From positions 1 through 63,952 of the forward strand of contig CACGBK010000007.1 of the NCBI GenBank assembly GCA_902571385.1: 63,952 bases of DNA. Direction: 5' to 3'. Origin of the DNA: an uncultured Candidatus Actinomarina sp. (lineage in GTDB: Bacteria > Actinomycetota > Acidimicrobiia > Actinomarinales > Actinomarinaceae). The position numbers were made by a program, and so were the translations under genes. Each line of letters starts with the position of its first letter. Position 1 is the stretch's first letter. Under the pieces are notes generated by a model. It was not told where the DNA came from, made no database searches, and was given only the letters and a program-made list of their open reading frames with translations. This document shows positions 9,176 through 17,731 of this stretch, one piece after another.

Positions 9176-10212
9176 AGTAATTCTTTTATGAATTTAACAG
9201 TTTCAAAATCAATAGGAAGTGATAAAGAAATTTCAGTTACATTACTTTCTTTCCACATTTCTACTTTTTTTTCAATATCTTTTTTTGTGCCAACTAATGT
9301 AAGTTCCTCTAGTAATTCTTTTGGAAACATTTTCTCTGATTCTTTTTTATTACCACTTAAATAGAGATTTTGTAATTCATCGGCAATATCCTCATATCCG
9401 TATTCACAAAAAAGGTTGTAATAGAAATTTTTGGATTTTGCGCCCATGCCTCCAACATAAAGTGTGTAAACATTTCTTGCTGGATATAAATATTCATCAA
9501 CCTCTTCTTCATCACATACGCGACCAATTACAGTTGTTACAATTTCAAATTTATCTTTTTTGTCTGATACTCCCGATTTTTTAAATCCATTTGTTAGTGA
9601 GTCTTTATAAATCTCTTCGCCTTTAAGAGGAGAGTACATAAAAGGTAACCACCCATCGGCAATTTCTGCAGTCATTTCAACATTTTTAAGACCTACTGCT
9701 GCTAGATAAATTGGTATCTCATCTCTTAAAGGTTGATCAATAAGCTTTAATGGCTTTCCAAGTCCAGTAGTATTTTCTCCGGACAGAGGTAGTTCGTAAT
9801 ATTCACCATTGTGCTCAACTTTTCCTTCTCTTTTGATAATGTTTCTTACTAGCTCTACATATTCTCTTGTTTTTGCAAGTGGCTTACCATATGGTACGCC
9901 ATGCCAACCTTCAACTACCTGGGGCCCAGAAACACCAAGTCCTAACCTAAATCTTCCTTTTGACATCTGATCAAGCGTAACAGCGGTCATGGCAGTCATG
10001 GCTGGAGTACGAGCAGGTATTTGCATTATTCCAGACCCAATATTCATATTGTTTGTTAAGGCTGAAAAATATGCAAGTGGTGTTACAGCATCATAACCAT
10101 ATGCCTCTGCAGTCCACACACAAGAGACACCTATGTCATCTAGTTTTTTAAATAAATCTTTGTCATCTGATATATGTGGACCAAAGTATCCAACATTAAT
10201 GCTTACATCCAT
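9172..10212 (-). CDS. LLM-class F420-dependent oxidoreductase
   Basis: A 346-residue luciferase-like monooxygenase (LLM) family protein with the expected TIM-barrel landmarks: an opening strand ending GYFGP, WTAEAYGYDA near residues 33-42, GSGIMQIPARTP, a GRFRLGLGVSGPQVVEGWHG block, and AEIADGWLPF in the middle. The arrangement resembles mycobacterial F420-dependent oxidoreductases rather than FMN luciferases. Such enzymes transfer hydride between F420H2 and an organic substrate. Use of F420 is supported by cofG and cofH in the same window. It is upstream of, and overlaps by 4 bases, the CCAEP radical SAM gene. Substrate unknown. Confidence 0.85.
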   Translation of the reverse strand: MDVSINVGYFGPHISDDKDLFKKLDDIGVSCVWTAEAYGYDAVTPLAYFSALTNNMNIGSGIMQIPARTPAMTAMTAVTLDQMSKGRFRLGLGVSGPQVVEGWHGVPYGKPLAKTREYVELVRNIIKREGKVEHNGEYYELPLSGENTTGLGKPLKLIDQPLRDEIPIYLAAVGLKNVEMTAEIADGWLPFMYSPLKGEEIYKDSLTNGFKKSGVSDKKDKFEIVTTVIGRVCDEEEVDEYLYPARNVYTLYVGGMGAKSKNFYYNLFCEYGYEDIADELQNLYLSGNKKESEKMFPKELLEELTLVGTKKDIEKKVEMWKESNVTEISLSLPIDFETVKFIKELL

Positions 10213-10224
10213 AGTTATTTAATT

Positions 10225-10740
10225 TTAATGTATTTTGAAATTTTCGTTCTCTGTCAAAACATAATCCATCAATATATCATGTTCTTCCATTGGTATCTCA
10301 TCTAATAAGTTTTTATTTGCACATATCCCAATTTTTAAAGCTGTAGAATATTTTGACAATAGCTTATCATAGTGACCTTTACCTCTTCCTAATCGGATAC
10401 CTTCTTTTGTAAATCCTAAACCAGGAATTAGAAATACTTGAGTATCTGTGACGGGTATCTTTATTGCTGGTTCAGCAATTTTGTATTTATTTTCTACAAA
10501 CGGTTCGTTCAATAAACAAATATTAAGCATCTCGTCATCTAAATAAGTTGTTTGAAGTTCTAAAAAATTGACTAAGTATTTATTTATATTTATCTCCATT
10601 TTATTTGGGATGTATGTACAAACTTTTTTTTGATGAATTAATGAATTTAAAAATTTGATATTAATTTCTGAGAGAGCAAAATCCTTATAATCTAAATTTT
10701 TTAAGTTACTTCTTAATTTATTTTTTTCAATCATTTTCAC
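10225..10740 (-). CDS. 5-formyltetrahydrofolate cyclo-ligase
   Basis: A 171-residue protein with the conserved 5-FCL ending: FLIPGLGFTKEGIRLGRGKG then HYDKLL, where the glycine-rich loop binds ATP phosphates. The N-terminal helices and the short overall length also fit the family. The enzyme uses ATP to convert 5-formyl-THF to 5,10-methenyl-THF in one-carbon metabolism. Two starts lie close together, and the upstream ATG gives a second Met three residues later. It is divergent from plsC with only 32 bases between them, and 12 bases upstream of the LLM gene in the same direction. Confidence 0.85.
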   Translation of the reverse strand: MKMIEKNKLRSNLKNLDYKDFALSEINIKFLNSLIHQKKVCTYIPNKMEININKYLVNFLELQTTYLDDEMLNICLLNEPFVENKYKIAEPAIKIPVTDTQVFLIPGLGFTKEGIRLGRGKGHYDKLLSKYSTALKIGICANKNLLDEIPMEEHDILMDYVLTENENFKIH

Positions 10741-10772
10741 TTATGAATATCATATCACTGTATTATTAGGCC

Positions 10773-11507
10773 ATGCTCAAGAATAAAGTATTAAGCTGGA
10801 TCAATTTGTTTATTATGGCTCTCTACACAATCCCTGTAACTTATGCAATTTGGTTTGTTGGTCTATTCAATAAATACGGAAAATTAAAATATTATATAGC
10901 CCAATCTTGGGTAAATCCATGGTTATGGGCCGCACGTGCAAAAACTACATTTACAAAAGCAGTTGAATATAAAAATAATGAATCTTTTGTTGTTATATCA
11001 AATCATTTATCAAATATTGATTCTTTGATCCTTTTTAAACTGCTAAAAATTAAATGGGCATTCATGGCAAAAAAAGAAGTGTATAAACTACCCGTTTTTA
11101 GAACAGCAGCAAAATCTTTCAATTTTATAAAAGTCGATAGAGACAACCCAAATGATCGTGAATCTATAAATGAACAAGCAAAAAATTTATTCAAAAATGG
11201 ATGGTCACTAATGGTTTATCCTCAAGGAACACGTGTTGATAAAAATGAATTTAAAGAATTTAAAAATGGTGCATTTCATATTGCTCAGCAAAATAATGTT
11301 CGCATATTGCCCGTTGTAATTGCTGGTACTGGAGATATCTGGCCAAGAGGAAGCAAATTTATGAAAAGTGGTAAAGCAATGATAAAAACACTAGAACCAA
11401 TCGATATGTCAAAGTACAACAAAGAAAGTATTGAACAACTTGTAAAAGACACTCATCATAAAATGAAAAATGTATATGACGAGATGACTTTAAAGCTCAA
11501 AAGTTAA
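10773..11507 (+). CDS. plsC: 1-acyl-sn-glycerol-3-phosphate acyltransferase
   Basis: A 244-residue PlsC/LPAAT-family protein. The catalytic NHxxxxD motif is at H78-D83, followed by the FNFIKVDRD block and by PQGTR at 150-154, which corresponds to the usual EGTR glycerol-phosphate-binding motif with Gln in place of Glu. An N-terminal hydrophobic segment (about 9-31) anchors it to the membrane. It adds the second acyl chain to lysophosphatidate in phospholipid synthesis. The next gene starts 2 bases after its stop, so the two are likely cotranscribed. A specialised acyltransferase of the same family is an alternative. Confidence 0.85.
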   Translation: MLKNKVLSWINLFIMALYTIPVTYAIWFVGLFNKYGKLKYYIAQSWVNPWLWAARAKTTFTKAVEYKNNESFVVISNHLSNIDSLILFKLLKIKWAFMAKKEVYKLPVFRTAAKSFNFIKVDRDNPNDRESINEQAKNLFKNGWSLMVYPQGTRVDKNEFKEFKNGAFHIAQQNNVRILPVVIAGTGDIWPRGSKFMKSGKAMIKTLEPIDMSKYNKESIEQLVKDTHHKMKNVYDEMTLKLKS

Positions 11508-11509
11508 CA

Positions 11510-12025
11510 ATGGAATTACTTTTAGCCGCAGGTTACATATTCATCTTACGATTAATTGATCAATCTTTGGGAACTTTAAGAACTCTTTATGTGAATAAAG
11601 GAAAACCACTTTTTGGCGCACTATTAGGTTTTGTTGAATCTGGTATTTGGATAATTGCTATTTCACAAGTAATTAGAGATTTAAATGATCCATTTTTAGC
11701 AATAGGTTACGCACTTGGTTTTGCAGCAGGCACTATCGTTGGTTCTTATATTGAGTCCAGTATTGCAATAGGTGATGTTGTTGTTAGAATTTTTTCACCT
11801 AAAGATGCCGAAAGCCAAAAAGTCGCAACTGAATTAAGGAATAACGGTTTTGGAGTTACTTTAATAAATGGTGAAGGTATGCAAGGTGAAGTCAGCATAG
11901 CTTGGTGCGTTGCGCCACGTAAAAAAGTAAGAAATGTTCTTAAAATTGTCTCCGAAATTAATCCAGATGCTTATGTAACTACTGAATCGACAAATCCTAC
12001 AAAACTAACCGGAAATCGTAAGTAA
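11510..12025 (+). CDS. DUF5698/DUF2179-type membrane protein (UPF0316-like)
   Basis: A 171-residue membrane protein. Three hydrophobic segments in the first 90 residues surround the RLIDQSLGTLRTLYVNKG motif typical of the UPF0316/DUF5698 family, and are followed by a soluble DUF2179-like tail (about 95-160) with an RNNGFGVTLINGEGMQG stretch. The soluble domain resembles small ligand-sensing domains in YitT-type proteins. Cellular function is unknown. It follows plsC closely, and its stop directly abuts the stop of convergent pnp at 12026. Confidence 0.8.
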   Translation: MELLLAAGYIFILRLIDQSLGTLRTLYVNKGKPLFGALLGFVESGIWIIAISQVIRDLNDPFLAIGYALGFAAGTIVGSYIESSIAIGDVVVRIFSPKDAESQKVATELRNNGFGVTLINGEGMQGEVSIAWCVAPRKKVRNVLKIVSEINPDAYVTTESTNPTKLTGNRK

Positions 12026-14302
12026 CTAGATACCTTTTTCGAATTCATCCTCAAAAGATACTCTTTTACGGTTTTTGTTACCATTTTTGTTATCTTTTGG
12101 TTTTGATGATCTTGAATTTCTATCTTTATTACTGGATTGTCTTTTTTCAATCGCATCTTCTGGAATTTCTAAATCATTTACTGGTGTAAGGCCAACTTTA
12201 CCATTCTCAATTGAATCAACTACGACCATGATTTTATCCCCAACATTTAAGATTTTTTCAGGGTTATTCACTCGTAATTCAGAATGAAATTTAGAAATAT
12301 GCATTAATCCATCTCTACCAGGAAGTATATTGATGAAAGCTCCGTATTTAGCAAGACTTACAACTTCACCTTCATATTCTTGATTTAATTCTGGCTCTTC
12401 TGGATCAATAATTGCCATTACCATTTCTCTAGCAGTATCTAAAGATTCTTGTTCAGTAGAGCCTAAAGTAAGAATTCCATCATCATCAATTTCTACGCTA
12501 GCTCCAGTTTCTTCTTCAATCTTTCTAATATTTTTACCTTTAGGTCCAATAACTTCACCAATTTTATCTTTTGGTAATTCTATTGATTCTAACCTTGGTG
12601 CATTGCCTGATAATGAATCAGCTGGTTCTGAAATGGTATCCTCCATTATGTCTAAGATGTGATGTCTTGCATCTTTTGCTTGTTCCAAAGCTTTTCTTAA
12701 AATATCTGAAGGCAAGCCCTCAATTTTCATATCTAATTGAAGAGCAGTAATCACTCCCCTTGTTCCTGCAACTTTAAAGTCCATATCTCCCAATGCATCT
12801 TCCGCACCTAAGATATCTGTAAGTGTTACAAATTCACTATTTTTAGAAATTAAACCCATTGCTATCCCAGATACATGTTCTCTTATTGGGACTCCTGCTG
12901 ACATCAAAGAAAGACTAGATGCACAGACTGAGGCTTGGGATGTTGATCCATTAGATGATATTGCTTCACTAACAACTCTAATTGTGTAAGGAAAATCAGC
13001 TTTTGGAGGAATGACAGGTAGCATTGCTTTTTCAGCTAATGCTCCATGACCAATTTCTCTTCTTTTTGGACCTCTCATCATGTAAGCTTCACCAGTTGAA
13101 TATGGTGGAAAATTATAGTGGTGCATATATCTCTTTGAAGTAACAGTATCTATGGTGTCTAGCATTTGTTCAAGTCTTGACATACCTAAAGTTGTTACAT
13201 TCAATACTTGTGTTTCTCCTCTTAGAAATAAAGATGAACCATGGACCATTGGTAATAAGTTAATCTCGGAAGATATATCTCTAATGTCTGTTGGTGATCT
13301 TCCATCAAGTCTTGGACCACCACTAACTACTCGGTCTCTTACCAATTCTTTATATATTGATTTAAAGGCTAACTTAATTGCTTTCGAGTTATCTTCTTCT
13401 TCATCTAAAAACTCTTCTACAACTTTTTCTTGTAATTCATTTTGTCGACTACTTCTTTCAGATCTTTCAGTAATGGAAGAGATTTCATTTAATTCCTCTT
13501 TGCAACTTGCTTCAATTTTTGATTTTAATTCGTCCGAATAATCTTCAATAATTGGCCAATCTACAGAAGGTACATCATTCATAGAAACTAATTCTTTTTG
13601 AGCATTTATTAATGCCTGGATATATTCTTTAGATAAATCTATACCGTCTGCAACAATGTCTTCAGAAGGAGCAACACTACCTGAATCAATTTTTTCAAAG
13701 GTGTTTTCTTTTGCACCCGCTTCAACCATAACTATGTCAATCTCATTATTTTCATTAAGCTTTCCAGCGATGACCATTTCAAATATTGATTCTTCTTGTT
13801 CAGTATTAGTAGCTTGAACGACCCATTCATCATTAATTAAAGACATTCTTACAGCTCCAACAGGAGATTCTAGTGGTATGCCTGCCAACTGAAGTCCGAG
13901 AGATGCAGCGTTCAATGATAACACATCATATTCATTTTCATTATCAACGCTTAATACAGTTGCAATAATTTGAGTTTCACATCTAAAACCATCTGCGAAA
14001 GAAGGACGCAAAGGTCTATCTATTAATCGACAAGCCAGTATAGCTTTCTCAGTTTGTCTTCCTTCTCTTCTAAAAAATCCTCCAGGTATTTTACCTGCTG
14101 CATACATTCTTTCTTCAACGTCGACAGTTAAAGGAAAGAAATCAATACCTTCTCTAACCGACGTATTAGCAACAGTTGTTACTAAAACATTTGTATCTCC
14201 AGATGTTACAACTACTGAACCAGGTGCCTGAAGTGCTAATTTACCTGTTTCAAATTTTATTTCTTTATCACCAATATTACATGTGACATTTGTTACGGAC
14301 AT
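12026..14302 (-). CDS. pnp: Polyribonucleotide nucleotidyltransferase (PNPase)
   Basis: A 758-residue 3'-5' exoribonuclease/polymerase with two RNase PH-like domains (about 1-215 and 315-545), a helical linker, a KH domain with the GPKGKNI loop (about 555-615), an S1 domain (about 627-700) and a basic Lys/Arg/Asn-rich tail. Motifs such as FFRREGR, RLIDRPLRP and GPKRREIGHG are standard. It degrades mRNA using phosphate. It follows rpsO with an 83-base gap that contains a long hairpin in the position of the E. coli RNase III processing site, so autoregulation by RNase III cleavage is plausible. Confidence 0.97.
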   Translation of the reverse strand: MSVTNVTCNIGDKEIKFETGKLALQAPGSVVVTSGDTNVLVTTVANTSVREGIDFFPLTVDVEERMYAAGKIPGGFFRREGRQTEKAILACRLIDRPLRPSFADGFRCETQIIATVLSVDNENEYDVLSLNAASLGLQLAGIPLESPVGAVRMSLINDEWVVQATNTEQEESIFEMVIAGKLNENNEIDIVMVEAGAKENTFEKIDSGSVAPSEDIVADGIDLSKEYIQALINAQKELVSMNDVPSVDWPIIEDYSDELKSKIEASCKEELNEISSITERSERSSRQNELQEKVVEEFLDEEEDNSKAIKLAFKSIYKELVRDRVVSGGPRLDGRSPTDIRDISSEINLLPMVHGSSLFLRGETQVLNVTTLGMSRLEQMLDTIDTVTSKRYMHHYNFPPYSTGEAYMMRGPKRREIGHGALAEKAMLPVIPPKADFPYTIRVVSEAISSNGSTSQASVCASSLSLMSAGVPIREHVSGIAMGLISKNSEFVTLTDILGAEDALGDMDFKVAGTRGVITALQLDMKIEGLPSDILRKALEQAKDARHHILDIMEDTISEPADSLSGNAPRLESIELPKDKIGEVIGPKGKNIRKIEEETGASVEIDDDGILTLGSTEQESLDTAREMVMAIIDPEEPELNQEYEGEVVSLAKYGAFINILPGRDGLMHISKFHSELRVNNPEKILNVGDKIMVVVDSIENGKVGLTPVNDLEIPEDAIEKRQSSNKDRNSRSSKPKDNKNGNKNRKRVSFEDEFEKGI

Positions 14303-14324
14303 TTATCCTCTTTTCCAAGATGAG

Positions 14325-14367
14325 GTTATTAATTGCCAGCTTTCCTTAAAAGCTCTCAATTAATAAC
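14325..14367 (-). promoter_or_regulatory. Long stem-loop between rpsO and pnp
   Basis: An outer perfect 11-base stem (14325-14335 with 14357-14367) encloses a small internal loop and a second 6-base stem (14338-14343 with 14349-14354). It lies in the rpsO-pnp intergenic RNA, 23 bases upstream of the pnp start. In E. coli the same gap holds a hairpin cut by RNase III, which starts PNPase autoregulation. No T-run follows the stem on the minus strand, so a terminator is less likely. The processing role is inferred from position and shape. Confidence 0.6.
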
Positions 14368-14385
14368 GCTCTATCTTATATTTAT

Positions 14386-14643
14386 TTACTTTCTTAGTCC
14401 AAGTTTATCAATTAAAGATCTATATCTCTCAACATCTTGATTTTCAAGATACTGAAGAAGCCTTTTTCTTTTACCTACAAGCATCAAAAGTCCTCTTCGT
14501 GTGTGATGGTCTTTCTTATGTTCTTTTAAATGACCAGTTAGATCGTCAATTCTTTTTGAAAGTAAGGCTACTTGAACCTCTGTTGACCCGGTATCATTAT
14601 CTGATTTACCGTATTCTTTAATTAATTCTTCTTTGGTCTTCAT
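14386..14643 (-). CDS. rpsO: 30S ribosomal protein S15
   Basis: An 85-residue protein of normal S15 length, with the opening [13 protein letters not shown], the [14 protein letters not shown] block and the [20 protein letters not shown] rRNA-binding region. S15 binds 16S rRNA early in assembly of the small subunit platform. It lies between ribF and pnp on the minus strand, the usual order in many bacteria. Confidence 0.97.
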   Translation of the reverse strand: MKTKEELIKEYGKSDNDTGSTEVQVALLSKRIDDLTGHLKEHKKDHHTRRGLLMLVGKRKRLLQYLENQDVERYRSLIDKLGLRK

Positions 14644-14682
14644 TCGAGATAATGATAGTAGTTAATGAATCTAAAGTGTAAA

Positions 14683-15579
14683 TTAAAAGTATTTCTTTGC
14701 TGTTTTAATATCTTCAGCTATTTGAATCTTCAATTCATCAATATTATTAAATTTTATTTCATTACGAATAAACTGGTTTAATGAAAGTTCTACCTTTTTA
14801 TCATATATATCAGATGAAAAGTCAAAAATATGAGCTTCAATTTTTACGGTTGATTGATTGTCAACAGTAGGATTTATTCCAATATTTACTATTGCATTGA
14901 AAATCTCATTATCTATATTTATTGTTCCTGCGTAAACACCGAAATTAGGAATAAAAGTATCTTGGTCTAATGACAAGTTAGCTGTTGGAAAACCTAGACT
15001 TCTTCCAATTTTCTTGCCTTCAATTACAGTGCCAATAAGTGAAAATTCTCTTCCAAGATAAACATTAGCTTTTTCAATCTCACCATTTGAAAGATAATAA
15101 CGAATTTTTGTAGATGAGACTTTCTCATTATCTATAAGAAAATCATCAAGTAAATAAACATTCTCAACACCAAAAAAATCAATTAGTGAAGTTATATCAC
15201 CTGACCTGTTGTTGCCAAACTTAAAGTCTTTGCCAACGACAATTTTTTTAACATTTAAATTATTCTTCAAGTATTTACAAAATTGTTCTTGTGAAATTTT
15301 ATTAAAGTTTTCAAAATTTAAATAAATTAGATTATTTGGATTAAAAGTGGAAAAAATTTTTTCCCTACCTTTATTTGATATCAGAGGTTTTAAATCTTCA
15401 TTAAAGTAAATTTTTGGTATTACTTCAAAAGTGATTATGTCAAATTCTGTCGAAATACCTATTGTTTTTTTAAATAATTGTTGATGGGCCAAATGAATAC
15501 CATCAAATCCCCCAATACATACAACTCCAGAACTATTTTCTATATTTGTATCAGGTTTTGAATTATTGTAAATTTTCAT
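14683..15579 (-). CDS. ribF: Bifunctional riboflavin kinase / FAD synthetase
   Basis: A 298-residue RibF. The N-terminal FMN adenylyltransferase domain contains G-G-F-D-G-I-H-L-A-H-Q near residues 23-33, a nucleotidyltransferase signature, and VVGKDFKFGNNRSG near residues 113-127. The C-terminal riboflavin kinase domain begins near IGTVIEGKKIGRSLGFPTAN, where the G-F-P-T-A-N motif binds ATP, and includes GVYAGTI. It makes FMN and FAD from riboflavin, needed by the many flavoproteins here. It overlaps truB by 4 bases. Confidence 0.93.
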   Translation of the reverse strand: MKIYNNSKPDTNIENSSGVVCIGGFDGIHLAHQQLFKKTIGISTEFDIITFEVIPKIYFNEDLKPLISNKGREKIFSTFNPNNLIYLNFENFNKISQEQFCKYLKNNLNVKKIVVGKDFKFGNNRSGDITSLIDFFGVENVYLLDDFLIDNEKVSSTKIRYYLSNGEIEKANVYLGREFSLIGTVIEGKKIGRSLGFPTANLSLDQDTFIPNFGVYAGTINIDNEIFNAIVNIGINPTVDNQSTVKIEAHIFDFSSDIYDKKVELSLNQFIRNEIKFNNIDELKIQIAEDIKTAKKYF

Positions 15580-16457
15580 ATCAATACTTTTTGTGGTTTA
15601 AATTTATTCTCATTGTAAGGTTCATAAATTGCAAGAATAGTATTTTTATTTTCAATAATTGAAAGTTTCTTCTCCCCAAAATATTTATTAGATAGAAAAT
15701 TACCATTACTAATTTCTTCAATTAAATCATCACCGACTGAAATGACAGGTAGATTGAATAATTCAGTCCATACTAATGGAGAAGGTATGTCAATTTCTGT
15801 TTTTGTATCAATTTCATCAATAATTGGTGAATTTTTACTATTTAAATTACCTATAGATGTTCTGACAATTGAGGATACAACAGCTTTTGTTCCTAAGTAA
15901 CTTGCAAGGTCAACTACCAATGATCGGATGAATGTTCCTTTACTTACTGATGCTGAAAATGTAGCTTTATTATTTTTAAAATTTAAAAGATTGAAACTGC
16001 TGACATCCACTTCCCTTTCAGGAATATCAACATTTTTATTTTGCCTAGCGTATTTGTATAATCTTTTTCCATCAACTTTGATAGCGGAATAAATTGGAGG
16101 TGTTTGTTTTATCTTTCCCGTAAGACTAGCAATACCGTCATCAAGCTCCTGTTGTAATAATTTTAAGTTTATGGACTCCACTTCCCTAACGTCTGTATCA
16201 GTATCAAAACTATCTGATTCAACACCGAATAATGCTTCAAACTCATATGTTTTATTTGTATCTTTCAAATAATCGAAGAGTTTTGTATATTTATTCGTGG
16301 CAAGAAGCATCAAACCACTTGCATTTGGATCTAACGTACCTGAATGACCAACTTTAGAAAATGAATATTTTTTTTTAAAAACGGTACAAAGATCTTGGGA
16401 TGTCCAATTACGAGGTTTATTTACTAAATAAAAGTTAGATAAATTTTCTAATTTCAT
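15576..16457 (-). CDS. truB: tRNA pseudouridine synthase B
   Basis: A 293-residue TruB that converts U55 of tRNA to pseudouridine. The catalytic Asp43 lies in the motif GTLDPNASG, with the K-P-R-N-W-T-S opening and SKGTFIRSLVVDL later. I place the start at the ATG at 16457, because the family begins near the L-V-N-K-P-x-x-W strand; an in-frame upstream start at 16493 would add 12 unneeded residues. The gene overlaps nrnA by 23 bases and ribF by 4, within the nusA-infB-rbfA operon block. Confidence 0.93.
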   Translation of the reverse strand: MKLENLSNFYLVNKPRNWTSQDLCTVFKKKYSFSKVGHSGTLDPNASGLMLLATNKYTKLFDYLKDTNKTYEFEALFGVESDSFDTDTDVREVESINLKLLQQELDDGIASLTGKIKQTPPIYSAIKVDGKRLYKYARQNKNVDIPEREVDVSSFNLLNFKNNKATFSASVSKGTFIRSLVVDLASYLGTKAVVSSIVRTSIGNLNSKNSPIIDEIDTKTEIDIPSPLVWTELFNLPVISVGDDLIEEISNGNFLSNKYFGEKKLSIIENKNTILAIYEPYNENKFKPQKVLI

Positions 16458-17379
16458 ACTCGATTTTTTCAATGATATTCTCGGGAGAATCATTACTTGA
16501 AAATCCGCTAGCAGCTACATGTCCACCACCATCAAAAATTGAAGCAATTTTTTGAACATTAATATCTCCTCTTGATCTTAAACTTCCTTTAAATGTCCCA
16601 TCTTTTTGTTCTTTTAATAGCAAAGCTACATTTGACTCTTTTACAAGTCTGACAACATCGATTAAAAAATCTGTTTCTTCTGGTTCAACCTGGTAATCGG
16701 AGTAATCATTCTGGTATACAATCGAATGTGCGAAGTTAATTTCTTCTTTAAGAACTATTCTTTCAATGATTTTACTTTGAAGCGTTAAGGCATTAAATTC
16801 TATAGATCCATAAATATTTTCACTTATTTGTGATAGATTTGCACCTGCATCAAGTAATTCAGAAGCAATATTAAAAACCTCAGATGTAGTATTTGAATAT
16901 TGAAATCTTCCAGTATCTGTGATTAAACCAGTCAATAAACAATTTGCCATATCCTTACTAATTTGAATATTTTCTTCTTTAAATTGTCTGAATAAAACTT
17001 GAGTAGTACTCGCGGCATCTGAGTCAATGATCTGTACATCTCCAAATGAAGGATCTACATGGTGATCAATTACAATAATGTTTTTTGCTTCTAAAACAAG
17101 ATTTTCAAATTTACCTAGCCTAGATGAATTGCCACAGTCAAAAACAAAAGCTGTTTCATATTTATCTTTATTACTATTGGAGATCAGATCATATGGTAAA
17201 TGATTTAAGTTAGATGGTAATTTTGTAGTTATGTCAAAATTTATATCGGCTGAAAGATCTTTACTATCTAAATACAATTTCAATGCAAGTGCTGCACCTA
17301 ATGCATCTCCATCTGGATTTACATGCCCAGTGATAAAAACAGAATCACTATTAAAGTAATCTGAAATATTATTTGTCAT
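16435..17379 (-). CDS. nrnA: DHH/DHHA1 phosphoesterase, NrnA-like
   Basis: A 314-residue DHH-family phosphoesterase. Metal ligands lie in GHVNPDGDALG (H19, D23, D25), VFDCG (D81) and IDHH (D105, H106, H107); the DHHA1 domain has GGGHVAASGFSS near the C-terminus. NrnA-type enzymes degrade short oligoribonucleotides and hydrolyse pAp to AMP. Its place between rbfA and truB is the standard one in Firmicutes and Actinobacteria. It overlaps rbfA by 11 bases. Confidence 0.9.
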   Translation of the reverse strand: MTNNISDYFNSDSVFITGHVNPDGDALGAALALKLYLDSKDLSADINFDITTKLPSNLNHLPYDLISNSNKDKYETAFVFDCGNSSRLGKFENLVLEAKNIIVIDHHVDPSFGDVQIIDSDAASTTQVLFRQFKEENIQISKDMANCLLTGLITDTGRFQYSNTTSEVFNIASELLDAGANLSQISENIYGSIEFNALTLQSKIIERIVLKEEINFAHSIVYQNDYSDYQVEPEETDFLIDVVRLVKESNVALLLKEQKDGTFKGSLRSRGDINVQKIASIFDGGGHVAASGFSSNDSPENIIEKIEYEIRKFI

Positions 17380-17731
17380 TTAATGATCCAATAATTTTGT
17401 TAATTTTATCGATATCTTCAAAAGAATGATCTAACTCAAAAATTATTGTTGGAACATATTTGGTTTTCATTTCCTTTGCAAGAACCCTTTGTATTTTTTG
17501 TTTATTTCTAGATAATGACTGATTCAAGGAAGATTTATTATTTTCTATCGAAGACACAAGTACAGTAGTTTTTTTTAGATCGGGTGACGTGGAAACTAAG
17601 GTGACTGTTGCCTTGTTTAATGTAGGGTCTGAGCTGTTCAAAAAGCAATCAGAAATTATTTGCTGTATCATCGGATTGATCCGATTTACTCTTCCTCCTC
17701 TTAAGCCTTTTTCCATATTTTTATACTTCAA
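17369..17731 (-). CDS. rbfA: 30S ribosome-binding factor RbfA
   Basis: A 120-residue KH-like RbfA with an N-terminal R-V-N-R-I-N-P-M-I-Q-Q-I-I-S segment, a central strand in which V-S-T-S-P-D-L-K-K-T aligns with the usual V-x-v-S-x-D-l-r-x-A, and a PTIIFELDHSFE block near the end. RbfA binds 16S rRNA and assists late maturation of the small subunit. It overlaps infB by 11 bases and nrnA by 11 bases, so the three genes are tightly coupled. Confidence 0.9.
   Translation of the reverse strand: MKYKNMEKGLRGGRVNRINPMIQQIISDCFLNSSDPTLNKATVTLVSTSPDLKKTTVLVSSIENNKSSLNQSLSRNKQKIQRVLAKEMKTKYVPTIIFELDHSFEDIDKINKIIGSLNDK

Noticed and set aside
13152-13541. Open frame on the plus strand inside pnp
   Set aside because: It is the antisense of the conserved RNase PH region of pnp, has Ser/Leu-rich shadow composition, and has no family motif or ribosome-binding site.
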